From: Otis tarda
Lineage: Eukaryota > Chordata > Aves > Otidiformes > Otididae
DNA: 64,000 nt
Reading direction: 5' to 3'
NCBI GenBank assembly: GCA_026413225.1
Contig: CM048557.1
Location: forward strand, 39,661,371-39,725,370
The notes below the pieces were generated by a model. It ran no database searches, was not told where the DNA came from, and saw nothing but the letters and a program-made list of their open reading frames with translations. A program made the position numbers and the translations under genes. Positions 10,196-24,078 of the stretch are shown here, piece after piece (position 1 is the first letter of the stretch; the number at the start of each line of letters is the position of its first letter).

Positions 10196-10939
10196 GAGCA
10201 GATACCCACCTGCAGCCTGTAGAGGACCCCACACTGGAGCAAGTAAATGCCTGAAGGAGTCTGTGAACCCATGGAGAGCCTGTACTGGAGCAGGACCCTG
10301 ACAGGACCTGTGACCTTGTGGGGAGAGGAGCCCACACTGGAGCAGGTTTACTGGCAGGATTTGTGACTCCACAGGGGACTCACGCTAGAGCAGTCTGTTC
10401 CTGAAGGACTGCACCCCACGGAAGGGACCCACACTGGAGCAGTTTGTGAAGAACTGTAACCTGTAGAAAGGACTCACGTTGGAGTCTGTGGAGGACTGTC
10501 TCCTGTGGGAGACACTGCTCCACACTGAGCAAGGGAAGAGTATGAGGAGATCTCCCCCTGAGGAGGAAGGAGCAGCAGAAATTATGTGTGTTGAACTGAG
10601 CACAATCCCCATTTCCTATCCCCTTGTGCCACTTAGGGGAAGAAAGTAGAGAAAATCAGGATTAAAGTTAAGCCTGGGAAGAAGGCAGGGGTGGAGGGAA
10701 GGTGTTTTTAAGATTTTATTTTATTTCTTATTATCCTACTCTGATTCAATTGATAATAAATTAAACCAATTTCCCCAGGACAAGTCTGTTTTGCCTGTCA
10801 TGGTAATTAATGAATAATCTCTCTGTCTTTCAACCCATGAGCCTTTCGTCACATTATATCTCCCCTGTCTATTTGAGGAGGGCAGTGATAGAGCAGCTCT
10901 GGTGGGCACCTGGATTCTAATCAGAATCGACCCACCGCA
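10196..10939 (+). mobile_element. Family-A LTR, right part after CR1
   Basis: LTR homology resumes with GGAGCAGATACCCACCTGCAG and continues through a polymorphic repeat block, the GAGGAGGAAGGAGC and CCCCATTTCCTATC words shared with the copies at 41.6 and 62.2 kb, and a probable polyadenylation signal AATAAA near 10755. The last ~150 bp differ from the other two copies and end in a CA dinucleotide at 10939. No target duplication can be scored because the 5' end of this ERV is gone. Confidence 0.82.
10233..10530 (+). repeat. Degenerate ~48-bp tandem repeat inside the LTR
   Basis: The word ACTGGAGCAG or a near variant recurs at 10233, 10284, 10336, 10384, 10433, 10478 and 10524, giving periods of 51, 52, 48, 49, 45 and 46 bases. 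Each unit also carries a GGAC(C/T)-rich segment. The copies at 41.5 kb and 62.0 kb have fewer recognisable units, so the array length seems to vary between members of this LTR family. Confidence 0.75.
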
Positions 10940-13900
10940 CTGGAGACATTTGAAGTTTGAACTATGTTTTGAAGGACAATGTGGCTTTTAGAACATAGTG
11001 AGGAACAATGTAGACATTTTGCTTTCACCCTGAGACCTACTCAGGACTATATAATACATTCTCAGGACTTGCTGAGTTTAGGAATCTGGCTTTACAATGC
11101 ACGAACTGGATTATCCAGGCTCAGACTACCGCTGTCAGGGCTTCAGGCCATATTGCCATACTCTTATTCAACCAATAATCATATCCTTTTCTCTCTTTTT
11201 CTTTCTTTAGCAAACAGATGATGACTTTAGCAAACAGTGCCTGACTGTGTCCTAAAATAGTTTCTAACTTAGCAACCAATTCTACAGTCTCTTCACACTC
11301 ACATGCATTATTCCATTTTAGCCCTTTGCTCTCTATTTCAGTACATATTCAATATACTCCTAATGGTAAGCTTGTAACTCATTCCTTTTTGCATTTCTAT
11401 TCATTTTGTTTTGCTTGAGTACATATAGTCTGAAAACTCCTAAACGAATACAGCCCTATAAATTGAGAGGAGAAAAAAAGTCAGCTAGAGATTATGTTCC
11501 TGTGTGGAATAAAAAGCAAACCTATAATAAAGTAGCTATAGAAGTAGGAAGTCTGATGTTCAGTCATGAGCCCCTGAACTATATTGCCCCATATAAAAAA
11601 ATGAGATAGCGACAAAAGAGTAGCATTTTAGCCATCTTGATATTCAATGAATGTTCTAACTGCTTTTGTGGAATTGCAGTGTTCTTCAATGTGCTACCTT
11701 TATCACACTGAGACTGCATAAAAATGAAATGTCATACTCCAATACACTTCTAGTCAGTCATACAGTTTATTTTCTTGTCCCCTGATAGAGTTCACAAATT
11801 TAATAACTGTCCTTTATCCTTGTCTCAACTCTCTTTCAGCTTTCTGTTCAGCTTTCCTTCTCTCCTGACTTGCAGGAAATGTTCCATCTTCCTCTAGCAA
11901 TCATAATAGAAAGAAAGAAAAAGGGCAATATCAGTTGCCATTTAGAAGTGTATGAGGGGTGATCAGACCACTTCAATGGTCAGAGGAAAAACAAATGTTC
12001 ATTGCTATTCTGCCACATACAGTTTAACATATTTAGACATTTGCTGCCTTAATTAATTGGATAGTTTAAAGTGAAAAGTTTATTAAGATTCTTATTAACT
12101 GCGCTTCACATTATGTGTGTAAAACCCATAATTTATCCTTAATTAAAAAAAATAATAGGGTTATTTGGAAGAAATTGCTGATAACACCAAAATTATTTTT
12201 CATCTTATTAAAATCTATAATGAATTAATGTTTGCCTTTTTGTTTAGTTTCTGTGACCGTGATTTAGAATGATTCTGCAAGGCTCCACGTGATCTCTAAA
12301 TGACAACTGCAATATCATTAATACTGGTATCTACTTCTTCCAGATTGTTCACAAATGAGAATGAACTGAACTGACATTTTCTCTGAATTGAAAGGACCAA
12401 AAAAAAAAATTAGTAGAACCACCCACTACTGTGTCAGATATGTGCTTATGTGGAGATTCGTGCAGCCACTAAGAGCAAAGGCCTGACCATTTGAAGTGCT
12501 GAGCAAGATTCATATGTGAAACAGTAGCTAGCTCTTCCATAGCTGTGAGCTCTCAACTCAGATCATCACCAGGCAACATATTTTTGTACATGTAATATTA
12601 ATATGAGCTCCATTCAAAGCAATTTTAAATTAATGTAGCTCTTTCAACTTATTTTCATGGGCCTTGAAAACAGAGAAATCGTGTATCTCTGCATTTTGCA
12701 AGAAGGGTGCTTGATGGAAGCACAGAAGTATTGGAGACGCTTAAGTACTGTACAACTAAATAAAAAAACGCACAATGTAAAGAAAAAGAAAAAAAAAAGG
12801 TAGGTGTGGGCAGGGGAAACTCTGAGGAGATGAGTGGAAGGGAGTATGGGAATGAATCAAGGGACACAGAACTACCTTAAACTCAAGGAAAACTGTTGAT
12901 AACAGAAATTAACTATCAGATAGAGTGAGGTAGGGTAAGTTGAGGCTGTTAGAAAAGAATATTTTCTGTAGTTGGAGTAGAAGGCAATGTGGAAATTTAA
13001 GCAAAAACAGAGCTGAGCTTATACTATGGGAGATAAATCAGGCAGTATATACAACGCGGAGAGAGAAGGAATGTGCAGTACAGGGAATACCTTTATGTCA
13101 GGCTTGAGTTGAATGCATTGCATGCTATTCGGCTAATCAGTGGTCGGTGACCGCTACAGAAGGAAAATATGGGATCTAGGAATTTTAAATGTAACCTGAT
13201 CATCTAAATGGTATCTCTCTTTTCTCTCAATTCGGGCATTGTTTTACATTTCTGGTACAGAAAAAAAGACACTGTAGAGATTTGTTACCTGTTGCCAAGA
13301 TTTTGAAATTCCAGGACTGCATTTTCTTGATAGACACTTTTATTTCTTTTCAAGTTGTAATAATTTTGATTATTGTAACAGTATAATAAGATCAATCTAT
13401 GTATTGTGGAATAGTGTACTCAATGTGGTACATTCTGTACATAAAAATAGACCAGAATTTTATAAGAATTTTTTTTTTCCAAAAACCAATTGCATTTCCA
13501 TTATTCTTGAAGGTTTTCTTCCATCCAGGTAAACAACAATTCATGAGAGACTACCTGTCATTAGAATTAATATCGTATTATTTCTTGTTCCTAGCATATG
13601 TTCATAGAAAGCTAGTTCATATTGTTATTCTAGGTAACCATTCAAATCCCAAGACTGGATACATTCAGTGCAACTTCACTGCTTTAACAGCTTGGATTTT
13701 GTGTTCAGTTTCATTCTCATTGGAGAGCTAACATAAAAAGAGGGGCATCACAATATTCTGAAATTACTCAGAATGAACCTATTTTCACGACAGATTTCAC
13801 AAATGATATGGAATAATTATTTTGAGGAAAGGAAAACCAAAACCTGCAGTAGCCTGCTGCAGAAGCAAACTAGATTTCTAGTTAAGGTGTTCCATATAGT

Positions 13901-14554
13901 TTTCAGAAGACTTGTCTTTGATTCATACCTCTGTTAGATGTTTCCTGTGTGACCTTAGGAAAACTGCTTCATTTCTCTGTGTGTCTTTCGTCTGCATGTA
14001 AAATGTTTTCTTTCTCATAGGATAATTTTCCATCAACATGGAACTGGCAAAATTCATCCTGACTGTGTACACTCCCAGCCTCATGAAAGTGACAATAAGT
14101 CTTACTAAAATAATAGCATTTAACTGAGGGGAAAAATAAATTAGAAGATGCAGTACTTCTGGCATTTCCACCACTAGCAAATGTGCTATCACTTTCCCTA
14201 ATAATTCCTTCAGGTTGTACATTGTTGACATTTAGTAAAAGAAACAAAACAGCAGTAAGCAGCAAATATCATAAATGGTACAAATCTAAACTAAATAGGA
14301 TACCTTGGATCATAATATTTCCTGAAAATATTGATTCATTTCTATAAATGCTGTTTGTGTAAAAGATACAGACAATTATCTCATTAGCTTAACAATCTGT
14401 TGTTCTTATTAATCGAAGTAAAGGTAACATGAAAATTACTAGATTCATTTATTTTTTCCTAGTTTATAATTTGATGTAAAGCCTTTAAAATATCAATTTA
14501 AATGCTCCACTGGACCTTAGTGACCTCTTGATCAGGGCTGCATGGCACAATAGT
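10940..14554. other. AT-rich non-coding stretch, no gene recognised
   Basis: The longest open frames (13399-13731 plus strand, 110 codons; 13923-14231 minus strand, 102 codons) have skewed, AT-driven composition and no motif I recognise. No LTR, LINE or RNA gene is visible. Confidence 0.55.
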
Positions 14555-16182
14555 GAAAAGAGAAATGGAATGAACGACTTTTTTGCCTCGATCTTCACTG
14601 GCAAGTGCTCTAACCACACCACCCAAGTCACAGAAGGCAAAAGCAGGGACTGGGAGAATGAAGAACCGCCCACTGTAGCAGAAGAGCAGATTCAAAACTA
14701 TCTAAGGAAGCTGAAGGTACACAAGTCCATGGGACCTGATGAGATGCATCCATGGGGCCTGAGGGAACTGGCAGACAAAGTTGCTAAGCCAATATTCCTT
14801 GTATTTCAGAAGTCCAGAGAAGTTCCCACCAACTGGAAAAGCAGAAACACAACCGCTATTTTTAAAAAGGGAAACAAGGAAGACTCAGGAAACTACAGGC
14901 CAGTCAGTCTCACATCTGTGCCTGGCAAGGTCATGGAGCAGATCCTCCTGGAAACCATGCTAAGGCACATGAAAATAAGGAGGTGATTGGCGACAGCCAA
15001 CATGGCTTCACTAGGGGCAAATTGTGCCTGACAAATTCGATGACCTTCTATGATGGGATTACAGTGTTGGTGGATAAGGGAAGAGCAACTAATATCATCT
15101 ACCTGGATTTGTGCAAAGCATGTGACACTGCCCAGCACATCTTTGTCTCTAAACTGGAGAGATATGGATTTGACGGATAGATCACATGGTGGATAAAGAA
15201 GTGAAGACTAGTGACGAGTGGCATTCTCCAGGGGTGGTTATTGGGACCGGCACTGTTTAACATGTTTGTTGGTGACATAGGCATAGAGGGGATTGAGTGC
15301 ACCCTCAGCAAGTTTGCTGACGACACCAAGCTCTGTGATGTGGTCGACATGCTGGAGGGAAGAGGTGCCATCCAGAGGAACCTTGACAGGCTGGAGAGGT
15401 GGCCCAATGCAAACCTCATGAAGTTCAACCAGGCCAAGTGCAAGGTGCTGCACATGAGTCGGGGCAATCCCAAGCACAAATACACGCTGGGAGGAGAATG
15501 GATTGAGAGCAGCCCTGAGAAGAAGGACTTGTGGATGTTGGTTAATGAGAATCTCAACATGAGCCAGCAACGTGCACTCACAGCCCAGAAAGTCAAGCGC
15601 ATCCTGGGCTGCACCAAAAGCATCATGGCCAGGAGGTTGAGGGGGGGTGATCTCCCCTCTCTACTCTGCTTTCATGAAACCCGACCTGGAGTACTGCGTC
15701 CAGCTCTGGTGCCCCCAACATAATAAGGACATGAATCTGTTGGAACAAGTACCCTGGAGGGCCACAAAGATGATCAGAGGGCTGGAGCACCTCTCCTGTG
15801 AGGACAGGCTGAGAGAGTTGGGGCTGTTCAGCCTGGAGGAGAGAAGGCTCCAGGGAGACCGTATAGCAGTCTTCCAGTACCTAAAGAGGGGGTAAGAAAG
15901 ATGGGGGCAAAATTTTTATCAGTGCCTGTTGTGATAGGATAGGGGGAAATGGTTGTAGAACTAAAAGAGGATAAATTTAGATTAGATTTAAGGAAGAAAT
16001 TATTTACTGGAACAGAATTCCAAGAGAAGTTGTCGATGCCTCATCCCTTGAATCGTTCAAGGCCAGGTTAGATGGAGCTCAGGGCAACATGGTCTAGTGG
16101 AAGGTGTCCCTGCCCAGGGAAGGAGGATTGGAACTAGATGCTCTTTAAGGTCCCTTCCAACCCACGCCATTCTATGATTCTA
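14555..16182 (+). pseudogene. Older CR1 LINE copy, 5'-truncated, ORF2 broken by several frameshifts
   Basis: This copy covers the RT half of ORF2 and the 3' UTR, aligning from about 8495 of the intact CR1 onward. Blocks are spread over successive frames (14528-14986, 14983-15180, 15211-15723, 15647-15895), showing at least three frameshifts. The RT motif A carries KACDTAQH instead of KAFDTVPH, and a stop follows GFDG at about 15178. The FADDTKL catalytic block survives. A deletion removes sequence near 15200. The 3' end GGTCCCTTCCAACCCACGCC plus ATTCTATG differs from the intact element, indicating another subfamily. Confidence 0.93.
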
Positions 16183-19100
16183 CAAAATGTCCTTACAATG
16201 TACTTAATAGATAAAGTAGCTGTAGTCAATGTCATAAATACCTTTTCCTACATTAGCAGAAGTTCTTTGAGTTAGAAAAACATTCATCTCTGAAAGTTTT
16301 GTACACAGAGGTACATCCATTCAGATTTTTGCATATGTTGCATCTTCTTCTTCTACCACTGTCTCTGGGAAATTGCAAGCACACTGTTACATGCTCAGGG
16401 GGAAGCCTTCTTGTTTGTGATTTGTGTGCCCATAACCTCAGCGGACCCTGGAATCCACAAAGAGTCTCCTTGTGCTGCCACATGCTCAGTGCAGATGGCA
16501 TCGTCAGAGAATACATTGGCAGTCACACACAAGCCCATATTCAGCATGTGCAAATGTTTTTTCAGGAGTTTGTAAGTGAGCCAAAGGCAGGTGTCTTTCA
16601 CATAGATAACAAAACAGCTCTCTGGCCTCATGTTGATCCTCACTTCTATTTCCCCAGCTCCCCAATACCAAGTCTTTGCTTAAAGTATAAAAACACTAGT
16701 TTCTTCATCCAAATGATATGAGTTGTTTCATTTCATAAAGATGAGGATTTTTCTTTTTGATTTCCAAAGAATAGTTGATCTGGTTTAGCTTAAATTTAAA
16801 AATTGTGTTCAGTATTCAGCCAAAAATGTTACTTTCAATTCAACTAATAGCATAAGAATAAGGAGGATACTGTAAATTTAACTTGCAAATGTAGATTCAA
16901 ATCTAAATTTTTGAGAACATTTAAAAAAATTTCAACATGTATTGCCCCTAATACATCCTAGTTCTTTACAATAAGTTTCCTGAAGTTTCAAAAGAGGAAA
17001 GTGAATGAAGTCCCTGGTTTATGCAGACTGAAGGTCTGGCTCAATTTACTTTAAAGTGATGCATGATAAAATTGCAAAGCAATATGTGATGGTTCAATAA
17101 AATTAATGCCTGAAATGTCCTATTGATCCTGCTTTGACTTATGAACTTTCTTTTCAAAACCAACATATCTGCATGTGGTTTATAAAGTATATTAAATGTA
17201 TATTTTAGTCAAACAAACATTTTACAGGCAAATGAATAAACTTAAGTTCATATATCCTCAGTTACACCTGTGCCAATAACTGTTTCAAACAAGCACCTTC
17301 ATGAAGGCTTCTTATTTAGATAAGTCACCTGTGAAGAATAAACAAACGTTCTAACAAACACAAAACCATCCTGTAACTCCAAATTGATTTTTTAGTTACT
17401 CAGCTGTTGCATCCATGGATTTTGATTATCTCGGTTTAGAAAGCTTTAATCTATAGTGAATCTTTTTTTTCTTCTGAGAAAAAAAATGACAGTAACTCAT
17501 TGTGTCCTTAGTAGAATTGTCAGTTTGAAAGAATTACTGGAGATCAGGAATGAGGAGAATAAGAGTCAGGACTCAAATGCAATATTGTGATGAAATGCAT
17601 TTTTCTTCCTTTCCTCTCTGTTTCTCAAAATGTTAGAATATGCTGTTTGGGAAGACGTATCCTTTTATTATATTGATCTACCTGCTGAAAAAAAAAATTG
17701 AGAATTTAATGTATTTACTTCAACTTATGAATTTGTACTTTACTTTAAATATATGCTGTATTTCCTATTCACACTAGAGATTCTTGTGATAGTAGCTTCT
17801 TATAATTTATATGCCAAACACACTTGAAGATTATTTTCACATATGGGAATACAAAGCTAGAAGTTGCATATTTTTAATCAGATAAAGTAAAGCTAATCCT
17901 ACTTATGTACATATTTGAGTGAAATGCATTTGTGTGAAAACATGAACCCAGCAACATCAAACTGTAAAACTTTCACCAATATGGTCAGTGATTTCAACTT
18001 TTAACACAACGGCTATTAGAAACGCTGTTCCACTTGGAAGAAAGAATGAAAAAGTAAATATGCCATCTTGCATCTACAGTACAGATAAAGAAATCAGTTT
18101 TCAAACATTTTCATTGATTTTCTATGTGAGCTCAAACGTGTTAGTTAATGGAATTTTTCCTTTCAGAGATATCAAAATGGGAAGTTGAAATGGACAGTAA
18201 AATATCTTTTCCCTGGAAATATACTGAAAAACAATCCTAATTTGGAAATTAATTGGTTTTGAATAATAGACATCTGTCAGTGGAATGATATTCAATCAAA
18301 ACATCCCCCAGAGTATATTACAATTTAGGTCACGTTTCAAATAGGTATACTTATAGTTATGTATCTATGTGATTATATATACACCTTATTGCTCTCAAGG
18401 TACAGGTATGTGGTAGACTGTAGAACTATGTAGAGACTCCTGAGTTAGCTTCCTAAATGCAATGATAGAATGAACATTAGTGCAACTGTCCCACCAGGTG
18501 AACGTATTTACCCCGCTTTTTAACAGACTTTATTCAGCAGGCTGTGATATCATATAGTCTTGCTGTCTGCTCTGATGGGCAGCTAGACCGCTAGTGGCAA
18601 TTAGACCAGAGGTGGCCCCTAGCAAGCAGGGACCTACTTCTGGCTTCCCTTTCTTGTCTTATGAGCCAAGGCATGCTCTGGGGCCCAAATCTGTTAGATA
18701 GTTCTCTGGTTTCTCTAAGAGACCATAGCTTTCTGGATGAGCACAACACCCAAGTTACTTATTTCTCATTTAAACTGAAATACATATCTGAACATTTTAA
18801 CATTTCTACAGAGCTGAGAAAATTTTAAGCTATAGCTGAAATAGTTGTTACTGTATCTCTGAATGATCACAGTAGCTAAAGATGGAATAGGCTTGTCATG
18901 TCAGCTGTTTCACCTTCCTGCATTATAGCATCTTCTTAGTGAAAATACACCAGTCCCAACTCAAGAGCACATACTTTCCACCTCCTAGGTGCCATTCAAA
19001 GACCTAAAAGAAATAAATTGAAAAAAAAGCTACTGTAAGGGAAGCTCACTAGTTCATGGTTCAGACAGGAGTGAACGTGAGCTACACAGTCTTGCTGCAG

Positions 19101-22100
19101 ATTTGAACTTGCAAAGTTTAGTTGAAAGGCAAGAGCACTCTCTTTCAGGAGTAGTCAGCCTAACAGTTACATTTCCCTATAATCACATAATAAATTTCTC
19201 TCAGCCCTGCAAGTCTTTTAGAGAAGTGCTTGATGGTATCGAGTGACAAATTACTGGATAGTCTCTTTGCAAGAATTACATTCCTGCAGCATAAAAGAAT
19301 CTCGACAATACAGGTCAAAATAGAAGCTATTAAGTTCCTTTACGGATACCATTGAAGAAGAGTCTAACCAGACTTAAATAGCATAACACGCAGAGAGCAG
19401 AAATAAAATATAAACCCATTTCATATATGTTACATTAAAATGTACCAGATTATATGGAGGATGCTGCAGAGATATGCTAATGTAGTGCATTATATCATCA
19501 ATGTATAACACCTAGCTAATGCTATAAAACTGAAAGAATAATGTTTCATTTAACGTGCTCTGAGAGGAATATTTCAGTGTGGTAGTTTAGATACAGGCAG
19601 TCATGATGGCACATACTCAAATACACAGTAGATTTCATAGGGATGAAAATCTCCCTGCTACACACACACATGGAAAACTAAGCTCTCCATCCCGTCTGAC
19701 ATGTGCAAAGCCTGAGAACCTGGCTTTGTGTGATAATGACTCCATACACATCTGATAGGATAGAACCAATCAATTTGCTTCAAATGTATTGATGCCAGAT
19801 AATTAACTAGATCAAATAATTCACTGACAGAGGCAGATGTTGATGATTATACTTTAACGTTCAGTTTTACACTGCTATGCCCTACACTATGACAGAGAAA
19901 ATGTTTGTGAACAGTTGAGTTGAAATGGTCACACTTTTTTCAAATAAATAAAGGAATATGAGATACAAATATGTTTGCTGTGTGCTACATGGGAAAAAGA
20001 ATACCTGTAGTAGCTCTGCACTTCATGTAGTAGAGGATGTCGGTGACAGAGTTCTTTCACGAAGGTTTAAGTTTGTTTTTAGAGGCTATCAAAATTAGAA
20101 ATGAAGACTAAGCTGACACAAAATAATAATTAAAATTATAACTGTTGTGGTTTTATTTGTTGTAATATTTAATTTTATTTTCATATTTTTAGGATTTAGC
20201 TTTAAAGCTCTTCAACTTTCTCTTATTGGAGCATAAGATAAGGAAAAAAACCAACAACAGTAAAGAAATAGGCTGAAATTAAACACACAGTGTTACAAAT
20301 GATTACACAAAGCCACTCTGCTAACCTGTTGACAGATTGCTGGCTGCCATGCAAGTTACCTCCCAGTAGGTCATTCCAGAGCTTTACATGCTGGTCCAAA
20401 GAATACTGATTGATCATTCAAATGTCTGGCATTTCTGGGCCAGAAAATTGTACCACTGGTCATTCTCGATATACATTATGCCTCCTTAATATCTTGTTCA
20501 GATAAACAAGTTTTTCTTATCAAAATCTCCAAACACACGGTTTTGAAGTAGCCCATCAGAGGATGCTTTTTTTCAACTTAGTGGTAATATCTACAGCTGA
20601 AAACAATATTTTTCTTTTCAATAGCATATTCACTTGGAAGCTGTCTGACAGTCTTCACTGAAAAATGGATAGGAATATCTAATAAAATTTACAGGATAGT
20701 TAAAATAAATTGTAGAGTAATACTTCTAATAATTATACCATGCATTCCAAAGTAGCTCTAGTTTAGTTTAATAGACTTTGAAGACAGAAAACACCATTAA
20801 ATCTGTGTCACTACATTATATCTTATCCCATTATGTCTACATTGAACTTAATTATGGAAGCTTGACTAAATCATCATCATTTTTTGAATAAATTTATCTC
20901 CTAGGAAAGCAACTAGGTTTAACCAGGAACTTAGCAAGAGAGAAAGAAGCTGACATCTCTCTTGGTAGTTTGCTCCAGTGGTTAGTCATTCTCTCTTTTT
21001 TAAAAAAAATACACATATGCATAAAATACTTTTAATTTCTCTGCTTTCGGTTTCCAGTAACTTGTTCTTGTTTTGCGTTTCTCTGCAAGGTTTAGTAGCT
21101 GTTTACTAGGCAGTCACTCATATGACTGTAGCTATACACTGTAATTAAGGCACTTTGCAATCTTCCTCTTGATAAAAATAAGCAGATTGATTATTTAAGT
21201 CATAGACATTTTTTGCCTGAGAAATTTTTGCACTCCTATTGCTCTGCTTCCATTCTCTCACTGCTCCATCATTTTTCAGTTTCCTTAGCATATAAAAATT
21301 AATTTCAAAATTTCAGAAAAACATGAAATTTAGTCTTCTTGAAGGACAGTATAATGTCAAGGATAGATAAAGCTGTGATTCAAAATAAATGGAGGTTGAA
21401 GGTTTTAAGAGAAGCCTGAAAATCCCTCTAATATATATGCAAACAGGAATATGTGCCATGTTAGCTGTAGCAAAAATGTCTTTAACCAGTTTGGAAAACT
21501 TTTTGCCAGTAACCACAATACAAGTATCAGCTATACAGCACACTGCACAGTGATATACAGAGAAGAAAACTTGTGACTGCAGTGATGAAAGTAAAAACCA
21601 TAATTTAAGGCAAGTGCTATGGGATACATGGATATCAGTGGGAAAGGCTCCCACTGGTTCCCTCTGCTTTTGATCAGGCCTTTTACACACACATAGAACA
21701 AAGAGGACCTCCGTTTTGGGGTTCTTGATTAAAATTCTCAAAGTTTTCAGTAGCTGAGTGGAACTCATTTTTCTGTCTTAGTGGGATAAATGAGCACTGT
21801 TATTAAGAAAGAGAAAGATCACTTGGGGCTGTTTCCAGCATTACAAGAAAGGATCAGCTTCACATAGTCATTCTTCTGATTTAAGCTTTTTAATTACGAG
21901 ATGCTACTTTTTTAACGGTATTATCTTGCTTGAAAAATTAATATTTTCCTCTTGAAGTGAATCCTATTAAAACAGTAGCCTCCTTGGAAGTTAAATGATA
22001 AGCACACATAGAAAACAGCTGCACTTTTTAATCAATACAATACATATCGGTAATAAGATGCCATTCTACAAGAAAAAAAATATGATGAGAAAAATGCTTT

Positions 22101-24030
22101 TGGAATTATCTGTACAGAGAGAGGCAAAGTAATGCAGCAGTTTTACTAATGTCAGCATATATACTTGCTCAATTCATTAGAGGCTATGCCATTTTGCATA
22201 AGTCATTATCAACAGTGCACTTTCACGTATAATTATTGGTGAGCACTCAGACAGCAATATGTCTCCCTGCATCTTGTAATCTATATTTTGCTCACATTTA
22301 GACTGGTCTGTAAATGATTCACATTCAATGATATCAAAATACTTTGCCACTGTTATGCATAAATCTCATCAATAGCTGATGAAACATTAGCGGACTCTAT
22401 TAAATGGACTGTTCCAGCTTCTTTGCTTTCAATATAAAAAAAAAAAAAAAAGAGCATGTATAAATAGCAGAAAGTGCCACAAACAGTATAATCCAAATAT
22501 TTGTCATATTTAAATATTCTGCTCAGAAGCTGATGGAAGGGAAAATTCAGTCCTTGAGTCTGTTTCATCTGCATTACCAAACCAGGTCTTCTCAAGCTAT
22601 AGAAGGGACAACTAAAGTTCCAAGTGTCTAATTACACTGTGGTCAACTATGGAAACTAAATAGGTAGCTTCAGACTAGATCTGATTAAACAGAAGTGTTC
22701 ATTAAAATTCTCTGTATTTGAAAACTCTTTCTTGAAAGATCAGTAGAGAGGCCCAGGACAAAATCAAGGAGAATGAACTGACCTCTTAACAACTCTCCCT
22801 TACTAGCATCTTGAGCAAAGCTGATTGATGCATATATCACAAATAGTGGGACGAAAGTGAGAATTCAGCTGATTTCAGCTTGACATAAGACCTAGTCAGA
22901 AAGGAGGGAACATTGATATTTTTTCAATTAGGGGCACACTTCTTCTGTTTATGTCCTTTTCTGAAAAGGACCTAAACTAGGAATAAATTCACTACTGAAG
23001 TATGTAATAATTGGTGCAATTTTTTTAGACACTTAGAATTGCGTAGTATTTATACTCATTATTTATACTCATTTTCTTTCTCTGTTTTTCATTCCAAGCA
23101 GGACCACCTATTAGTATGTTCACATGCTGACTTTGGTTGAACTATTTATTTCATCTGATGAGAGGAGCGAAATATGAAAACAGTGAAGAAACTTTTTTGA
23201 GAATATAATGTCTACGTATCCTTGACAATTAATTGAATCTTCATAATATGTTCTGTTACAAGGTATTCAGATAAAGCAATGACCTAGAGTTAGACCTTTT
23301 CTGAGTAGGAGTAATCCATTGACCTCTTTCAGCTTCTAAAAGTTAAGAACATACTTCATCATATCCCTCCTTATCATTTTCTTCTTTAAGCTAAACAATT
23401 CCCATTCTTTCATCTCTCTTCATAACTTATCTCATCTTTCTTCCCTGGACACTCTTAGCAGTTTTATGTAGATTTTTTTCATTTCCAGGGCCCTATGACA
23501 GGACAATGAAATATTATCTGACTATTGAATACAGTGGAAAAATACTTTATATGGCTTGTAGATTAAAATCCTGTTTATGTGTACTACAATAGAATCTTTG
23601 CCTTCTTCACATCAGCATGGTACTCTTGACTCATGTTGAGGCTGTAAGTTTCAATAACCCTCAGAATCTGTTCTGAAGAAGTTAGAAGTTTCCCAAGATT
23701 AACAGAAAATTTCTACAGAAGAGACATTATTCACTGTGTGCACCTCTATGGCATTATGCTAACCCATGTAACATCTAGATGCCCACTTGATTTAATTTGA
23801 TTTTATTTATTTTTATATGATTTAATCTGGCCTTCGCTTCACCTCGGAAAATTAATATTTGCACCTCTACCTATAATAATTTAGCAATTTCCAATCAATA
23901 CATCTGTCTGTAATTTTTAGTAGATAACAAGTGCTTTCCAATATAAAAGAATCAATTTTAAATAAACATAATTACACAAGAACTGATTTTACTTGATAAT
24001 ACTATTTCTAAGTTACTAAATCACTAGTAT

Positions 24031-24078
24031 GAAGAAAGAAGAAAAAGGAAGAAGAGGAGAAGGAAGAGAAGGAGGAGG
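24031..24078 (+). repeat. 48-base uninterrupted purine tract
   Basis: GAA/GGA-type purines run without a pyrimidine from 24031 to 24078. Long purine-pyrimidine mirror-like tracts can adopt triplex structures, but no function is implied here. Confidence 0.9.

Noticed and set aside
16299..16721. 140-codon plus-strand ORF next to the old CR1
   Set aside because: It shows no family resemblance and has overlapping open frames on the other strand, suggesting chance.
21313..21768. 151-codon minus-strand ORF as a host gene
   Set aside because: No domain, no convincing upstream or downstream exons, and AT-skewed composition; length alone is not enough in a 64-kb window.
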